Assembly: GCF_003073045.1 (NCBI RefSeq)
Contig: NC_037594.1
Location: 31,484,737-31,548,736, forward strand
Direction: 5' to 3'
Origin: Pomacea canaliculata
Taxonomy: Eukaryota; Mollusca; Gastropoda; Architaenioglossa; Ampullariidae
Length of the DNA stretch: 64,000 bases
Shown here: one piece after another, positions 1 through 13,000 of the stretch
How the letters are laid out: the number at the start of each line of letters is the position of its first letter
Numbering within the stretch: the first letter of the stretch is position 1
Position numbers and translations under genes: made by a program
Notes under the pieces: generated by a model
The model's database searches: none
What the model saw: only the letters and a program-made list of their open reading frames with translations
Told to the model about the DNA's origin: nothing

Positions 1-2550
1 TAAGTATTACCTCAGTAATGAATTTTAAAATGTCAAGATCAATGCAAAGGAATAACTGTAGGTGAAAGCCTAGTTAAAATTTATGCTACCATTTTACCAA
101 AACATTTTTCACCTTGCTGAACCATGTACATAGATTTCATAAGATGTTTTATATATTTTTGTATTAGTCTATCTTTATACCCTACATTATGCTGGATGTA
201 TAATTGGTACAAATGGCATTATTCTATTATGAAGCCCATGTTTGATATTTGTTTTACTTTTAATTAATGGTTTAGGTTAAGCTCATAATATCATTGTTTT
301 ATTTGTTGTTTATTTTTAGTTTATTATTTTTCAAGGGGATATGGTGAAATCTAGTTTTCACTTATCTCCTCTTTGTTTATATAAATCTAAAATTGGGATG
401 GCTCGTCGCCATATAGAAGTATTTTAGCTAGGAAATTTGAACAGATGCCAGATGCTGGTATAAGAAACCAGCATATTAGTAATTGGTGAGCCAGTGAGGT
501 TAAGTGACTTGATTTTTTCAAAGACTTGTGTTGATCATGTAGTAAATCATTGGTAGATATGATCTATGATCATGTTTATAATAGTTCATTGATATAAGCA
601 GCAAATCATTTATCATTATAGATATCATCTAGCCACCTGCTGCTATGATATAGTGTGCTTGTATAAAGTGTAATTTGCTGGTGCTGTCATATACCATGTC
701 AAGGTTTGAATGAATGAATCCGTTACAGAATTGTTGGGTCCATTGACATAAAAATAACTACAAATACACTTAAGCAAATAGAAAATCACATTTCTTTAAC
801 TTTGTTTCAAATATGCACATCGTTGTAATTTCAGTTTTGGGTCCTCCAAAGTGTACAGACATATATATAATGTGATATCCATCAGCACACACTGGCAGTT
901 ATTTTGAAAATCTTTTCTAGTGCATGATAAAATTAACCAGGATTTGATATTGGATAGTGCCTGTTGTTTAAATGCTCCCTTGCAGAAAAAGTGTGCAACT
1001 TTTTATCATACATGTTTAATCTTAAAATAATGTTTGATGCTAATATTTACATTGCATTTAGGTTTTTTGAAATGATGTGAAAATTGTTTTATGGTAAAAA
1101 AATCCTACAGCAGCCAAAAACAAATCCAGAGATAATTCTGACTATTTTCAGGCTACAATAGCTGGTGTCTAAATGATAGCAATTTCTGCCATCAAAAACA
1201 ATTGTAAAGTTCTAGCCTTTTGTTTATCTACATGCTATCCAAGTGTCAGGCAAATGAAATATGCAAAATATAATTTTCTTTAAAAAATTATTACTGAGCA
1301 CAGGTTTTTCCTCCTTATGCATCATAGTAGCAAGTTTGCTGTTTTATGTGATCGAAGTAAATGTATGTACCTCAAGGAACCAATAGATTTTTTTTTTCTT
1401 TACTTTTTCTTTACTTTTTCTCTACTATACACAATGTGATTACACTTTAACAATGATGAGGCCAGTACGTGTATTTTAAAACTCCAATTATTTGACGTAA
1501 GTAAAATATTGCTTATTTCAGCTTTAAAAACATTCATTTTTATTAATGCATTTTAAGTTATTATTTGAATTTAAACAATAAGTTTTTCCATGCTCAAAGT
1601 ATGTGTACTTCAACCATGTACAGATAAGGATAGCTAACTCACACCTCTCTCTCACACAAACAGGCATAATGCTATGCAGGAAGCACCAGCCATGGTGTTT
1701 ATACCATGCTGTGTATAGGTGTATGTTTATCAATGAGTAACCTACATAAAGGTAAATACACTTTGTTTGCAACAGAAATTTAAAAAAAAACAATTTCTGA
1801 TAAAAGAAGATATACATATTTATTTTCAGAATTCGATTGGTGATTGGCATATCAGTCACACCACATACACAAGCAACACAGAATGTGCCTGTAACTTCAT
1901 GCCAGTTCTGGAACTTGTTAGATGCAACCATAGTCAGCTATCCATTTTATACAAATTCATGACTTCAACAATCAACAAATGATCTCATTGTTAATCATTA
2001 TATTCCTTAGTACTGGCTAATAAGAAATTGATTAATAAACTGAATAATTGCAAATATCTTTTGTGAGCCAGTACTGAATCATTTACTTAATCATATCATG
2101 AAAGAATTCACATTGAGTCGAAATGATTTCAGATGTACATATTTTACAAAAAATCTGTTAAAGATACGAGTTCTTTACTGCACAACCACTATATGCAACT
2201 GTTAACACAACTGTTCAAAACTTTCTTTTATTGTTACACAACATGCTTTACTGGTTTTCAGACCTGTCCTCGTGTTTCTCTGTGCATATTAAATGCAATG
2301 TATATTCAAAACACTTGATTACACTGTTTTCTATCCAGATTTATTAATGGTCACTCAGACTGTATTCTGACTTAAGACCAGAATGCTGTAAAAATTATAA
2401 ATCCTTTTTGAAAGAAAACATGCACACACGGTCCCGCTGCTCAGTAGCACTGATCTGACTGATAGTAAAAAAAAAAAAAACCAACCAACCTATTGTATAT
2501 AGAAGCATTTACACTTCAAATACAGAAGACAATAAATAAAAAAGCATATG
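1..2550. other. No gene recognised
   Basis: AT-rich DNA with only short, low-complexity open frames. None shows a splice-site framework or a recognisable protein motif. It lies downstream of the 3' end of the minus-strand nuclear receptor gene, so part may be that gene's 3' UTR or the flank of an unseen neighbour. I see nothing further I can support. Confidence 0.4.
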
Positions 2551-2949
2551 TTATGTATCATGATTATGCGGGCCTTGCATTGGTTAGCATCGAGCAGTCT
2601 TTCGATTGTCGCCTTCGGTTTACGGTTTACTTACAATAGGTCAGCGCTACTGAGCTGGACTGTGCCGCTGTCATTCACTGCGTCCTGCGGGACCTGTGCC
2701 TGTTGAGCTTGACCTCAATACCACAGTTTGCTCAGTTGAACAGGCTTGCAGAGGGTGATTATGAAGGGGTAGCTACCATGCAGTCTCACAATATCTAAAA
2801 TGCAGTCTTCCAACATCAAGATGCCATTAACGATCTCTGTAATACGTTTTTTGGGGGAATATACACATGTAAGATTATATGTTTCAGTTTTAAGAAATGC
2901 CTTTGAAATATGCACTGCAATCATACATACTGTCATACTCAATTTTTAG

Positions 2950-3390
2950 CTCTTGCACGTGGTCCTGCCTAGTTTGGCTATTTCTGTTGCCACAGTAGTA
3001 ATCATGAAGCGGATGTCTACCATGCTGCTACCATCTTCATAAATGGTAGCTCCCAAGTACTTAAAACTGCTATATGTTTTGCTGCACCATCGGTGTTAAC
3101 CATGCCTGCTTATTAGTAGTGATCTTCATCCTGCATGCACCTGCACTGTCCCTTAGTCTATTTTTAACGTTTTGAAATTTACGGCATCTGTCTGTCACCA
3201 ATGTCAACTACTTAGTACAAGGTTACACAGCTACCTCCTACTAATGAAAATGAAGTGTGGTTGTCAGGCTCTCTTGCATGTTTTCCAAGATGCTAAACAG
3301 CACAGGCATTGGGTGCATCCTTGACTAAAAGAAGTCTCCCACTTGGCTGCTAAGTAGTAAGTTTGTGTTTATCACTGAAAATGACACTTA
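2950..3390 (-). mobile_element. LINE (RTE-like) reverse transcriptase relic
   Basis: On the minus strand, broken frames resemble the palm and thumb of a LINE reverse transcriptase. A segment like NRLRDSAGACRMKI comes first. It is followed by YLGATIYEDGSS, the usual FKYLG(A/S)xxxxDGS motif after the catalytic FADD block, and then an isoleucine/threonine-rich ATEIAKL stretch. Several stops and frame changes interrupt it, so it is an old, dead copy. The GC-rich stretch at about 2570-2720 just beside it may belong to the same insertion, but I see no coding sign there. The clade is a guess from motif style. Confidence 0.65.
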
Positions 3391-3401
3391 TCAGTTCGTT
3401 T

Positions 3402-5315
3402 CTAATCCATCAAATTATCTATCATCTCTGCTATCAGTGGAGAGGGGATGGGAATAATAATTTTCAAGTGAGATTTCTCTGAGAGACTCAAGATACGTTG
3501 CTCCTGCAGCTGGTCCAGAAGTGCTGTCAAGTAATAGTCACTGTACTCATAAGAATAAATCGATTCGAGATAATGCTTCAGTAGCAACAGATATTTATCA
3601 CGGAATGAATTCACCAGATATCGTGTTACAATCCGATCATCTTTGGGATCAAACATTAGGATGCAGTGAAGAAGGCTCCACAATGTGTTATCATTTTTCA
3701 CAATGTGTTTTAATGTATGACACAGCTGACAAGACTGTTTTATTAGATGAAAAGGGTAGTTTGGAAATAATGTTAACATTTGCTGGACATTCAGAAGCCC
3801 AGATGTTGTCACCCATGCATTTTTTTCCACAATGTACAAAGCTGCACTTCGAATGCCAAGAGTACCGCTAGCTGATGATTTCACTATAGCAATCTGGTCT
3901 TCAGTGGACAGCTTAACAAAGTCCTCTACCTTCTTGGCAAATTTTATTACACTGAGAAGGCTGGCTATCAATATCATGTAAGAAATCTTTGTAAGATAAC
4001 TCCTTAACGTCAGCAACTTTTTGAGCAAGTGCTTCCTTTACAACAGCTAAGACAGTCTCCTGATAGAGGGAGGAAAGATGACCCAGCAGACTACGATCCT
4101 CAGGAGACAACTGCCAGTACAAGCTGGGGTCAGAAGGAAGCTGCTCATGAGGTGGATGCTGAAAGTTCACGGGCTTGATGGTCAAAATGAGTCCTGACAC
4201 ATCAGTGGAGCATGATGCTTCAAAGCTTACAGATGGTGAGCCAGCAGAATCTGAAGCAGATGTCTGTGAAATGGAAACATTTGGTATTTCTGGACTACAA
4301 CGAACCTCCAGAAGATTTTTTGTTGCCGCATCTTTACTGATACTTGTTTTATATTGAAAGCATTGTTTATCACTTAAAGCATCTGATCTATGTGCACTTG
4401 GAATTGCAATATAACTTTTCTGAATACCATCAAAAGTGTTCAGAAGGTGGCTTTTCTTCTTTTTTCATCCGATTTTCATTCACTTTTCTTTTTCAGTTCC
4501 TCTCGTTCTTCTCTACCTGTTGACATGATGACAATAAGGATGATAATATAGTCAGCTGTTTAGCAACTCAAAAAGAAAACTGTCATAATATAGATCTAAT
4601 ATGGTGATTTACTGTAATGCAGGTAATTTAAGCAGATGTTTAATTATGTCTTACTCAAGATGAGTTGTGGATTCATGCCCACAGCAATACATTTCTTGAG
4701 CCGACACGCCAGGCAGAAGCTTCGTGTTTGTTTGTTGATCATGCAGTTGCCTTGGAATAAGCATGCCTTGGTACCCTAGTATGAATAAAGCAAAGTAATT
4801 ATATAAACTGTAACTGTAAACTAATAGCTTCCCACATTGATAATATAGCGTACAATTTAAGTTAACTTGATTTGGAAAACAATATCTGGAATAATTAATT
4901 TGTTTAAGCCCTGTAAGTACAAAATACATCTGCGTTTGTCTACCTTTATTTGTGCTGCATTTTATTTTCAAATATCTTTCAAAGAAAAAAGCTAAGTTTT
5001 TCATGACAGTAAGATCTGTTAATAATCTCAAAATCTCTTTATTGCAGCAAAATGAACTCATCTTAACCTATTCTCTAAAAGATGAATACATATAGGATTC
5101 ATTTAATGTACTCACACGGATCCAGGCAACAAAACCAACACCTTAGTAACCTTAGTAACTAACCTTTACTCTGACAGCATTTCGGCGGAAGAAACCTTTG
5201 CAGGACTCACATGCCAGGGCACCAAAATGATGGGCATTAGCCTGTCTGCACACACACTGCATACTTTCGTGCCCTGTAGTCTGCAACGCTTCCGGACTGG
5301 ATGATCTTCACTCAT
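3402..5315 (-). CDS. Nuclear receptor, NR1-type (DBD, hinge and LBD), frame-broken
   Basis: Ligand-type nuclear receptor, expected to bind DNA in the nucleus. Likely pieces are about 5180-5315 (start MSEDHPVRK), 4944-4975, 4655-4750 and 3402-4516. The first finger reads VCSVCADR then ANAHHFGALACESCKGFFRR; its P-box ESCKG resembles the VDR/HR96 side of NR1. The second finger has KCSTNKGNC, then INKQTRSFCLACRLKKC and a GMNPQ end. The LBD has FAKKVEDFVKLSTEDQIAIVK (helix 3-4 signature) and ends near PLIAEMID, like an AF-2 helix, before TAG. Oddities: the frame changes once inside finger 1 (near 5240), about twice in the hinge (4420-4480) and once before LBD helix 3 (near 3970), yet splice sites and domains remain and no clear nonsense substitution is seen. 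The exon 1-2 junction is uncertain. It is either an unprocessed pseudogene or intact with consensus errors. Family call is firm; subfamily is not. Confidence 0.85.
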
Positions 5316-6268
5316 TCTTCTGAGAACACTTTCATGATAATCACAACAGCTGCATATGGCTCAAGATCTACTTTAACATAGACAAATAAAACACCCTGAA
5401 TATATACAAATGCATTATAATGACTGTAAGACAGAAATGATTTATGCAGTCATTTATCTGGAAAAGGTCAGTGATTACTATTCACATAACACAATATGAT
5501 CGTGAGTTTTTGGACCCAGTTAAAGTTTTTTTCAGGGTTTAAATCCCATCCCACCCACCTTTCATGAACATACTTGAGTATAAAAAGTACGCACTAATGT
5601 TCAAAGTTATAATATTTACCCGACTCCTGGTGTCAAGAAATTACTTTATTAGTGTCATGTTTTTAAGCATGCAAATCAGTAACATTTGATAACCAATAAT
5701 AAATATATGCCTTAATATTTTGGTCATTTAACTGTCATATTCATTTTCACGAGTTTCAGCCTTAGCTCATTATCCTGCTAAAGTATTGTTTTTATATACA
5801 TGGTTTAAGTGTATCCTCTTCCCTCGATTTTTCGTGCAATAAAGCTCACGTACACACCCCTAACGGACGTCCGCATACAGGTGCACAAATGCATTTACTT
5901 CATACCCAGTCAATTGTACTACAGTTCAAAGTTCAGACCTAAGTAGATAAAAGTGAGTGAGTTGTTATCTGTACACTAAGTTCACTGCGGATTACTTCCT
6001 ACTTCTTGGGCTTTGGCTGCCTTTAGTTTAAAAACTTTTAGTTGAATAGTTTTTACTTTACGCAATTCCGTTGGATATAGTTTATTTTCACAAAGGTAAG
6101 TATTATTTTTCATGCCGTGCACGAATTGTCTGCTAGTTATACAATATAATCGTGGACAATCGTAGCAAAGCTGTAAAACACACTGATGAGGGTTACCTTG
6201 GGTGCGTATAGCGGGTGACCTTTGACCAGTCGACAGGCGACTAGAGTGCTGTCCCATAGGTGCTCAAC
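5316..6268. promoter_or_regulatory. Divergent intergenic spacer, nuclear receptor / PGM3
   Basis: About 950 bp separate the putative receptor start on the minus strand from the PGM3 start on the plus strand. It must hold the PGM3 promoter and probably the receptor promoter and any 5' non-coding exons. I see no TATA box well placed for PGM3, which would suit a housekeeping gene. No further element is claimed. Confidence 0.4.
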
Positions 6269-9200
6269 ATGGATGCCATCAAAAGAGCGGCTGCTATAGC
6301 GCAAGACAAGCATCCACGCGTGAAGGACCAGATCATCACTTATGGTACTGCAGGTTTTCGGACCCGGTAAGTATGTTGGCTAACTTGATTTCTTTAAAAG
6401 TCCGTCCGCAAATCTTTGGTCACCCGTCTCATCGCTCCTACAAACTCCTCTAGACACAACTTTCCCCAAATCCCACCGCAACACCGTCCTCTGTTTACTT
6501 AGGAACGAATGTTTTAAAATGTGACATACCATGATTGCAGGTCAGTATCAAAAGATACTGTTTCTAATATCTGAATACGATAAGCACTTTATTTCATTTT
6601 TTTGGGGAGGGATTTAGTTGACCAGCTATCGAATGAGTACCTTCACGACTCCTTAGACTTAACGTTAAAGATTAAGACAGCGCGATATCGAGGGAGAGGA
6701 CATAAAAACCGCCCTCTTAAAAAACTGTGGTTTCTCGCACTGCTTTTACATTTTAAGAAACTAGGATCCAATTACTTTATCGTACCAAGGGTTTAAAGAA
6801 AGTTGATAAATTAGCCTCTGTTTCTGTAAAACGCTATATGGGGCTATATATGAATCTATATGTGTATCTATATGTGCATACAAGCGAGTTAATGCAGTGC
6901 ATATAGTTTACTCTCACATTAAGACAACAGTAACAAAACTATGAGCCCTCACTGACAAGACCTGTCACACACACTCTCTCTCTTTCAAACACACACACAC
7001 ACAGGCAAAGATGGGAGGGACAAGAAGAAGATTTAAGTCGCCTTGGGTCAGAGCCATGTTGTCAGGATGTCAATGTTTATTTTGCTGATGCCAAACTGGA
7101 CTTTCTTTCTTTCTCTTTTTTGCTGTCTCTCCTGCCTCATTTATTTGTCCTTCGATCAATTTTGGCTGTGTTTGTGCATGCTTAGACATTTAGACTTGGG
7201 AATGTTTGTCTTAATGAAACAGTGAAAAGGGTGCAACCATTCAAGTACTCTCTCTCCCTCTATATATATTTATAGTTTTGTTGTTTGTTTATTTCGTATA
7301 TAAAGAAGTATTTCTGTAGAAGTGAGGGTGTCTGTTACATGTGAATATGAGTGCATGGTTGTTGGTGATTCAGTTTACTTTTGTATATCATTTTTGTAAA
7401 GTGCTTTGAGCAAATCGTTTAAAAAAAACCGCTTTATAAGTGTTTGTTATTACTCATTTTACTTGAAAAAAAATCTCACCATTGATATTATTTTTATAAT
7501 ATGAATTAATGCCATAATCTCTTGAGGTTTGAGGATAAGGACAAAGCCAGCAGTAAGGGAACCACATTCTGACTGGCAATATGCAAGATAATATTAAGAT
7601 GAACACTCCCTCCCCTCAAAGTACACAAAAAATTAGTTAATCTTTAACACCTGTTATACAGTATAATTCTTTGTGATATAATCTATTAGTAAAACTGTGG
7701 CTGTGATTAAGAGAGCCATATAATAAACATATGTGTATATAACATTATAATCTTTCCCTTATAAGCAACTGTTTTTCCTCAAGCTAGTTTCATTCCAACT
7801 TTTGTGTTGCATAAAATGTATATATCAGATTATTCATGATTCAATATTTTTTCTGTTTAAATGTGTTTAGTTATTAGATTTTAGAAATATCTGTTCTTAG
7901 TGCTGAATCATCAAATGCGTTATATTGCAGTTCTTTACTGAAATTCGTGCTATTAAAAAAAACAAAAAACAACTGTATTGGTGTGATGAGACTTTGTCTC
8001 ATACTATTAGTATTAATAGGATTTAGTCATTATTTTAACCTGTTTTTTGTTGTTTTTTTTTGTCACAGAGCTGATGATCTCGACCATGTCATGTACAGAA
8101 TGGGACTACTAGCAGTTCTGGCTTCTCAGTCAAGAAAAGGTGAGTAGCAAGAATTGATGGTGTTGTGGAAGAAGGAAATTATTTTTAAATTCTTCAGAGT
8201 TGAAACTGACTTATGTGTGCAGATTTTTGCTTATCTAATCCTTTCTTTGCTTACGTACTACACTCTTAACTACTAACACAAATTCTAAGACTGTATTTAA
8301 GACAGCTCTCTCATAGTGTGAACAAAACTTGTGTATTTACAGAGAAAAAAAGAAGCAGGTAATGACAAACAAGTCAGATACAAGTCACGTTATACTACCT
8401 CAGTATTTTGTGTCCCCTCTCTTTAGTAGTAGTCTATAATGCACCAATAACTAAGCACTTACATGTTTGTCAACAGCAACCATTGGTGTCATGATCACTG
8501 CATCACACAACCCAGAAGAAGATAATGGTGTCAAGCTAATTGACAAACTGGGCGAAATGATGCCTTTGGAATGGGAAAATTATGCAACTCAGCTAGTTAA
8601 TACGAGGTTGGTTTACTGTGGTTAGCATATATATATATAGTTTACTTGTGTGCACATGTGCACCAATGTTTCCAAATATTTCCTTTCTTTATAATTATAT
8701 ATTCAGTCTTATAAATATTGAGTATGAGCATCCGCTAACTTCAGTAATTTAATATAAATCGGCCATAAGTATAGATAAATTGAGTATATGCTAACTTTAT
8801 TATATATAAAACGAAATTGAAAAGGATCTCCTTGTAAAGCTAGGGGTTTGTGGAAGTATTGAAAAGTTTATTTTATTAGTGATTGATTGATTAATTTTGA
8901 ACTATCCACAGTGACAAGGGTATTCCAGCTGTAATCAAGAGCATCGTTGAAGCAGAAAAGATTGATCTTAATGTGAAAGCAAAAGTTTTCATTGCAAGAG
9001 ACACCAGGTTGTTATTAAACTAATAATTTAAGACAAAAGATTTTCTTAGAATGTTTAAATGATTAAAATGTCATATTATATCATAAGAAAAAGGTATGTA
9101 TTTGAGAGAGAGAGTCAGGGGTGTGTTCACATGAATATGTTTGTGCACATGCACGTGTGTGTGTGTATTTGTGCATGCACATACATGTGTGCATGGTTTT

Positions 9201-9967
9201 TGTGTGTGCAAAATGTAAATATATACTTTTGATTGCATATTTATTTAAGATTATGCACATTTAGAAGTTTAATATAACAGAACTAAGCTGGTTAAAGTAT
9301 ATTATTTTGAACCTGTTGCTATTAAACTGTCTGTCTTTTATGTTACTTGCAGACCAAGCAGCCTTTCTTTGTCACAAGCTGTTCTTCAAGGTGTTCAAGC
9401 ACTGGATGGTCATCCATTTGACTTTGGTGAGGTTAAAATTGAAATGTTTCATCCTTCTCTTTCTCTTCATTCACATTCATATTTTGCATGCACAATGAAT
9501 ATGTATTTAAAGTGATTACAGATTACTTGGCATCAAAATATATGCTTTGGTTTCTCTGTGTTTAGGCCTGTTGACGACTCCACAACTGCACTACATGGTT
9601 TGCTGTGAAAATACAAACAAAAATTATGGAGAACCTACAGAAGACGGTTACTTCGGAAAACTTGCTGCTGCATTTCTGAAGCTTCAGACTGAGGTAGCAT
9701 TTTGAAAAATCAATCTTTAAAAAGCCTTTGTCTTTGATATAGTAATAATGTGAAAACATTCAGTATCATATCATTACAGGTAGTTTCTAGATTTGTTTTC
9801 CAATTTGTTTTTTGCCTAACGTGTGTCTATATTTACTTTGTGTATGAGTGGCTATTTCTGTTGTGGAAGTGAGCTTGTCTGTTATGTGTGAATATGTGTA
9901 CATGGTTGTTTGTGATTCAGCTTCTTTCTGTGCGTCATTTGTGTAAAGTGCTATATAAATACTTATT

Positions 9968-10002
<35 letters not shown>

Positions 10003-13000
10003 TAGTGCTAAATTGATGTTAACGATTTTACATTTTTATGGAATAAAATGATTGGAATAATTCATAATTTAATTTTTAATACATTTTCAAGAGCATTATT
10101 CCATATATATTTTAATTTCTTCTGCAAAAGACCTGACAAAATTCACTTTTATTAAGAGTGGCGTCAAAAGGGCATACTCTCCAAAAGTGAATGTGGATGC
10201 AGCTAATGGAGTTGGAGCATCCAAAGCCAGACAGCTTCAAAACATGCTGGGCAGTCTTTTGCAGCTGAATATCTCCAATGATGGGACCCAAGGAAAGCTA
10301 AACTATCGTGTGAGAAAATGTACTTCTTTTCGAATGATTATGTTTAAAGGCATTTCAGATATGAGATTATCCGTGGGAAATGATATTAGGTGATTAAAAA
10401 ATTCCCCATATAACTAGCAAATGGCAGACAGGTTCTTCTCACTGGTTGTTTCTATAAGTTTATTACTTTTTTCATTGTTTCATGTATGTGAGAGTCTTGT
10501 GTGTGCTGTTTGCTCTTTTGGTAAGACTGGCCTGCTGCCCGTTCTGATATATTATTGAGCTCATCAGTGTGGAGGGAAATATACTGTAATATTTTTTCTA
10601 GCTTGATGTGCCGATTTATTTTTTGGTGGCTAGAATAAATGAATACCTAAGGATATTTTTAAAATAAGCCATCTATTCATGGTTTTTTTTTTCATGTACT
10701 TTAAGTGTGGAGCAGACTATGTGAAAGTTCAGCAGTGTGCACCAGATGGTAAGATCGCCATACATTTTTATTATGATGATGATTTTATATATATATATGA
10801 TATGACTTTATAGTCCAAGAGAGTTTATTTTAATGCCTATAACCCTACAGAAGAGAGGCAGAATTTTGATGTACATATGGACATGCATATTTAGATGTCC
10901 ATAGTTACAAGTTTAGTAAACATATAATATACTGTTACTGAAAATAAGCAGAGAAACAAGAAAGAAGTAATGTTTCTACAAATTTTAACTTGTGATAATT
11001 TTTGCCATGTTAGTAAAAGTAAATATAATAATATTTTGAGGGGTTAAAGAGAGAACAGTACAGTGGATACCTAAAGGCTAGATGATGTGCGTGTATCTGG
11101 CATCACAGCATTCGAAACAAGCTTCCGTTTTTGTCCACATCAGGAACTGCACCATTATATTTTACGAATGCTTAACAGCTGCAAGAAGTACCTTTCCCTT
11201 GTGTTGATTGATTTCTTTAATTAAAAGTAACAGTTTCTCTGATCCTGGCATTCACACCTCCAGAGAATGCTGGGTAAGATACTGAGTATTTTTGCAATAT
11301 AGGTCTGGCAATTGAGAATGGAATGCGCTATGCTTCTTTTGATGGAGATGCAGACAGGGTTGTTTATTTCTATTTGGATAACGACAACAAGTTCCATCTG
11401 CTGGACGGAGATAAGATTGCAACCCTGGTTAGTACTTTGTTAGATGTTAGAGATGATGTACATTATTGGTACTAGGCTACAGGAATAGACATAAATATAT
11501 TAGATTAGCACTGATATGATCACAGTCCTCCTTACAAGTCACCAGCTTTTAATTTTTTTTGGAGACAGTATATTTTCTTGTCAAGTAATAATTTTCTATT
11601 CAAAATTGAAAGGTGTATGAAAAGTGATCAAATTATTAACATATTAAAACCATATTGTGAGTGAGCATTGTAAGATACAGTGACTTTGGTATAAAAGTAG
11701 AAATATTGAGTTTAATGGCATCTGCTTTTGAGTTATCAACTTGTATGACTTTTTACTTCAGGTTGCTGCTTATCTTCAAGAACTAGTCACTGGTAGTGGT
11801 CTTAATCTGAACCTGGGGCTTGTACAGACTGCCTATGCTAATGGCAGCTCAACTAACTTCCTTACACAAAAAATGGTTAGTTGTGTGAGGTTCTTGTTTA
11901 CTATTTTCTGCAGATTAGTATGCAATGAAGTATTTTCAGTCCATGAAAAGTAGACCAATGTCTCTTGCTCTAGAGAAGATGACTATTGATCAGTATACTT
12001 CTTTACTTTTGCCAGAAGACTGATTTTTTCCCCCACACAACATTGAAGTATAACAAGTACATCTGGTATCTTTTGTACAATATTTATTTTATTTTCATGA
12101 GGAGCTTTGTTTGTAAAATAGAAAAATACAAACAAATCTTTCACCATTTGACACTTTTACATTTTGTCACACAGAAAGTTCCAGTTGCATGTGTTCCCAC
12201 TGGTGTAAAATATTTACATCACAAAGCTCAGGAATTTGATATAGGCGTCTACTTTGAAGCCAATGGCCATGGAACAGTAAGATCTCTTAATATTCAGTAT
12301 TGTAAAATATATTTATATCACTTGCATACCATTTTAGAACAGTAGATAAACATGTCTGAACATTGCACAGTGTCTATTGTGTTTGGCCATATATACTGTC
12401 TAGCAAAACAAACAACATAAGACTGAGGGGGGAAAACTTATGAGATAAGACTCTTTATCCCTGCTTTTGTCCATCTGTCATTCACACACATGCACTCACA
12501 TATGTGTTTGTTCAGCATTCACATTTGTTTTCAACTATATTAATACTTTTTGAAACTATGGAAACTATATATTATAGGGGAAGTGAGACATTTCAGGATA
12601 ATAATAACCAGTTAAAAGTCTAGATATGAAAGTGTTTATGTCCACTCAGTACTCCTGGTCATTCTTTTTATTATTTTATTTTTTTCATACAAAGTACCAC
12701 AGGCATACAAAAGAAATGATGAAATTTTAGTTTCATTTAGAAAATGAGGAGATATCTTTTGGTTTATCTGCAGGTACTGTTTAGCAAACAAGCAGAGGAA
12801 TCTATTGCTAAAAGATGTCAAGACACTAGGTAATGTGTGTTGATTGGCTAGGCCTACGAAGTAGAAATATCCACTAAAGTGTTTAGTTTTGTTCTAGTAC
12901 CTTCCGTGATCTTTGTCTCAATGGAGAGAGATATGAGGATCTATCCTCCCTACTCCATTATAGCATGACCATGCAATTTAGAAACTAAAATCATATCTTC

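Noticed and set aside
9787-10002. Antisense frame beginning with eleven methionines
   Set aside because: It is the (ATC)n tail of an interspersed repeat read as (ATG)n.
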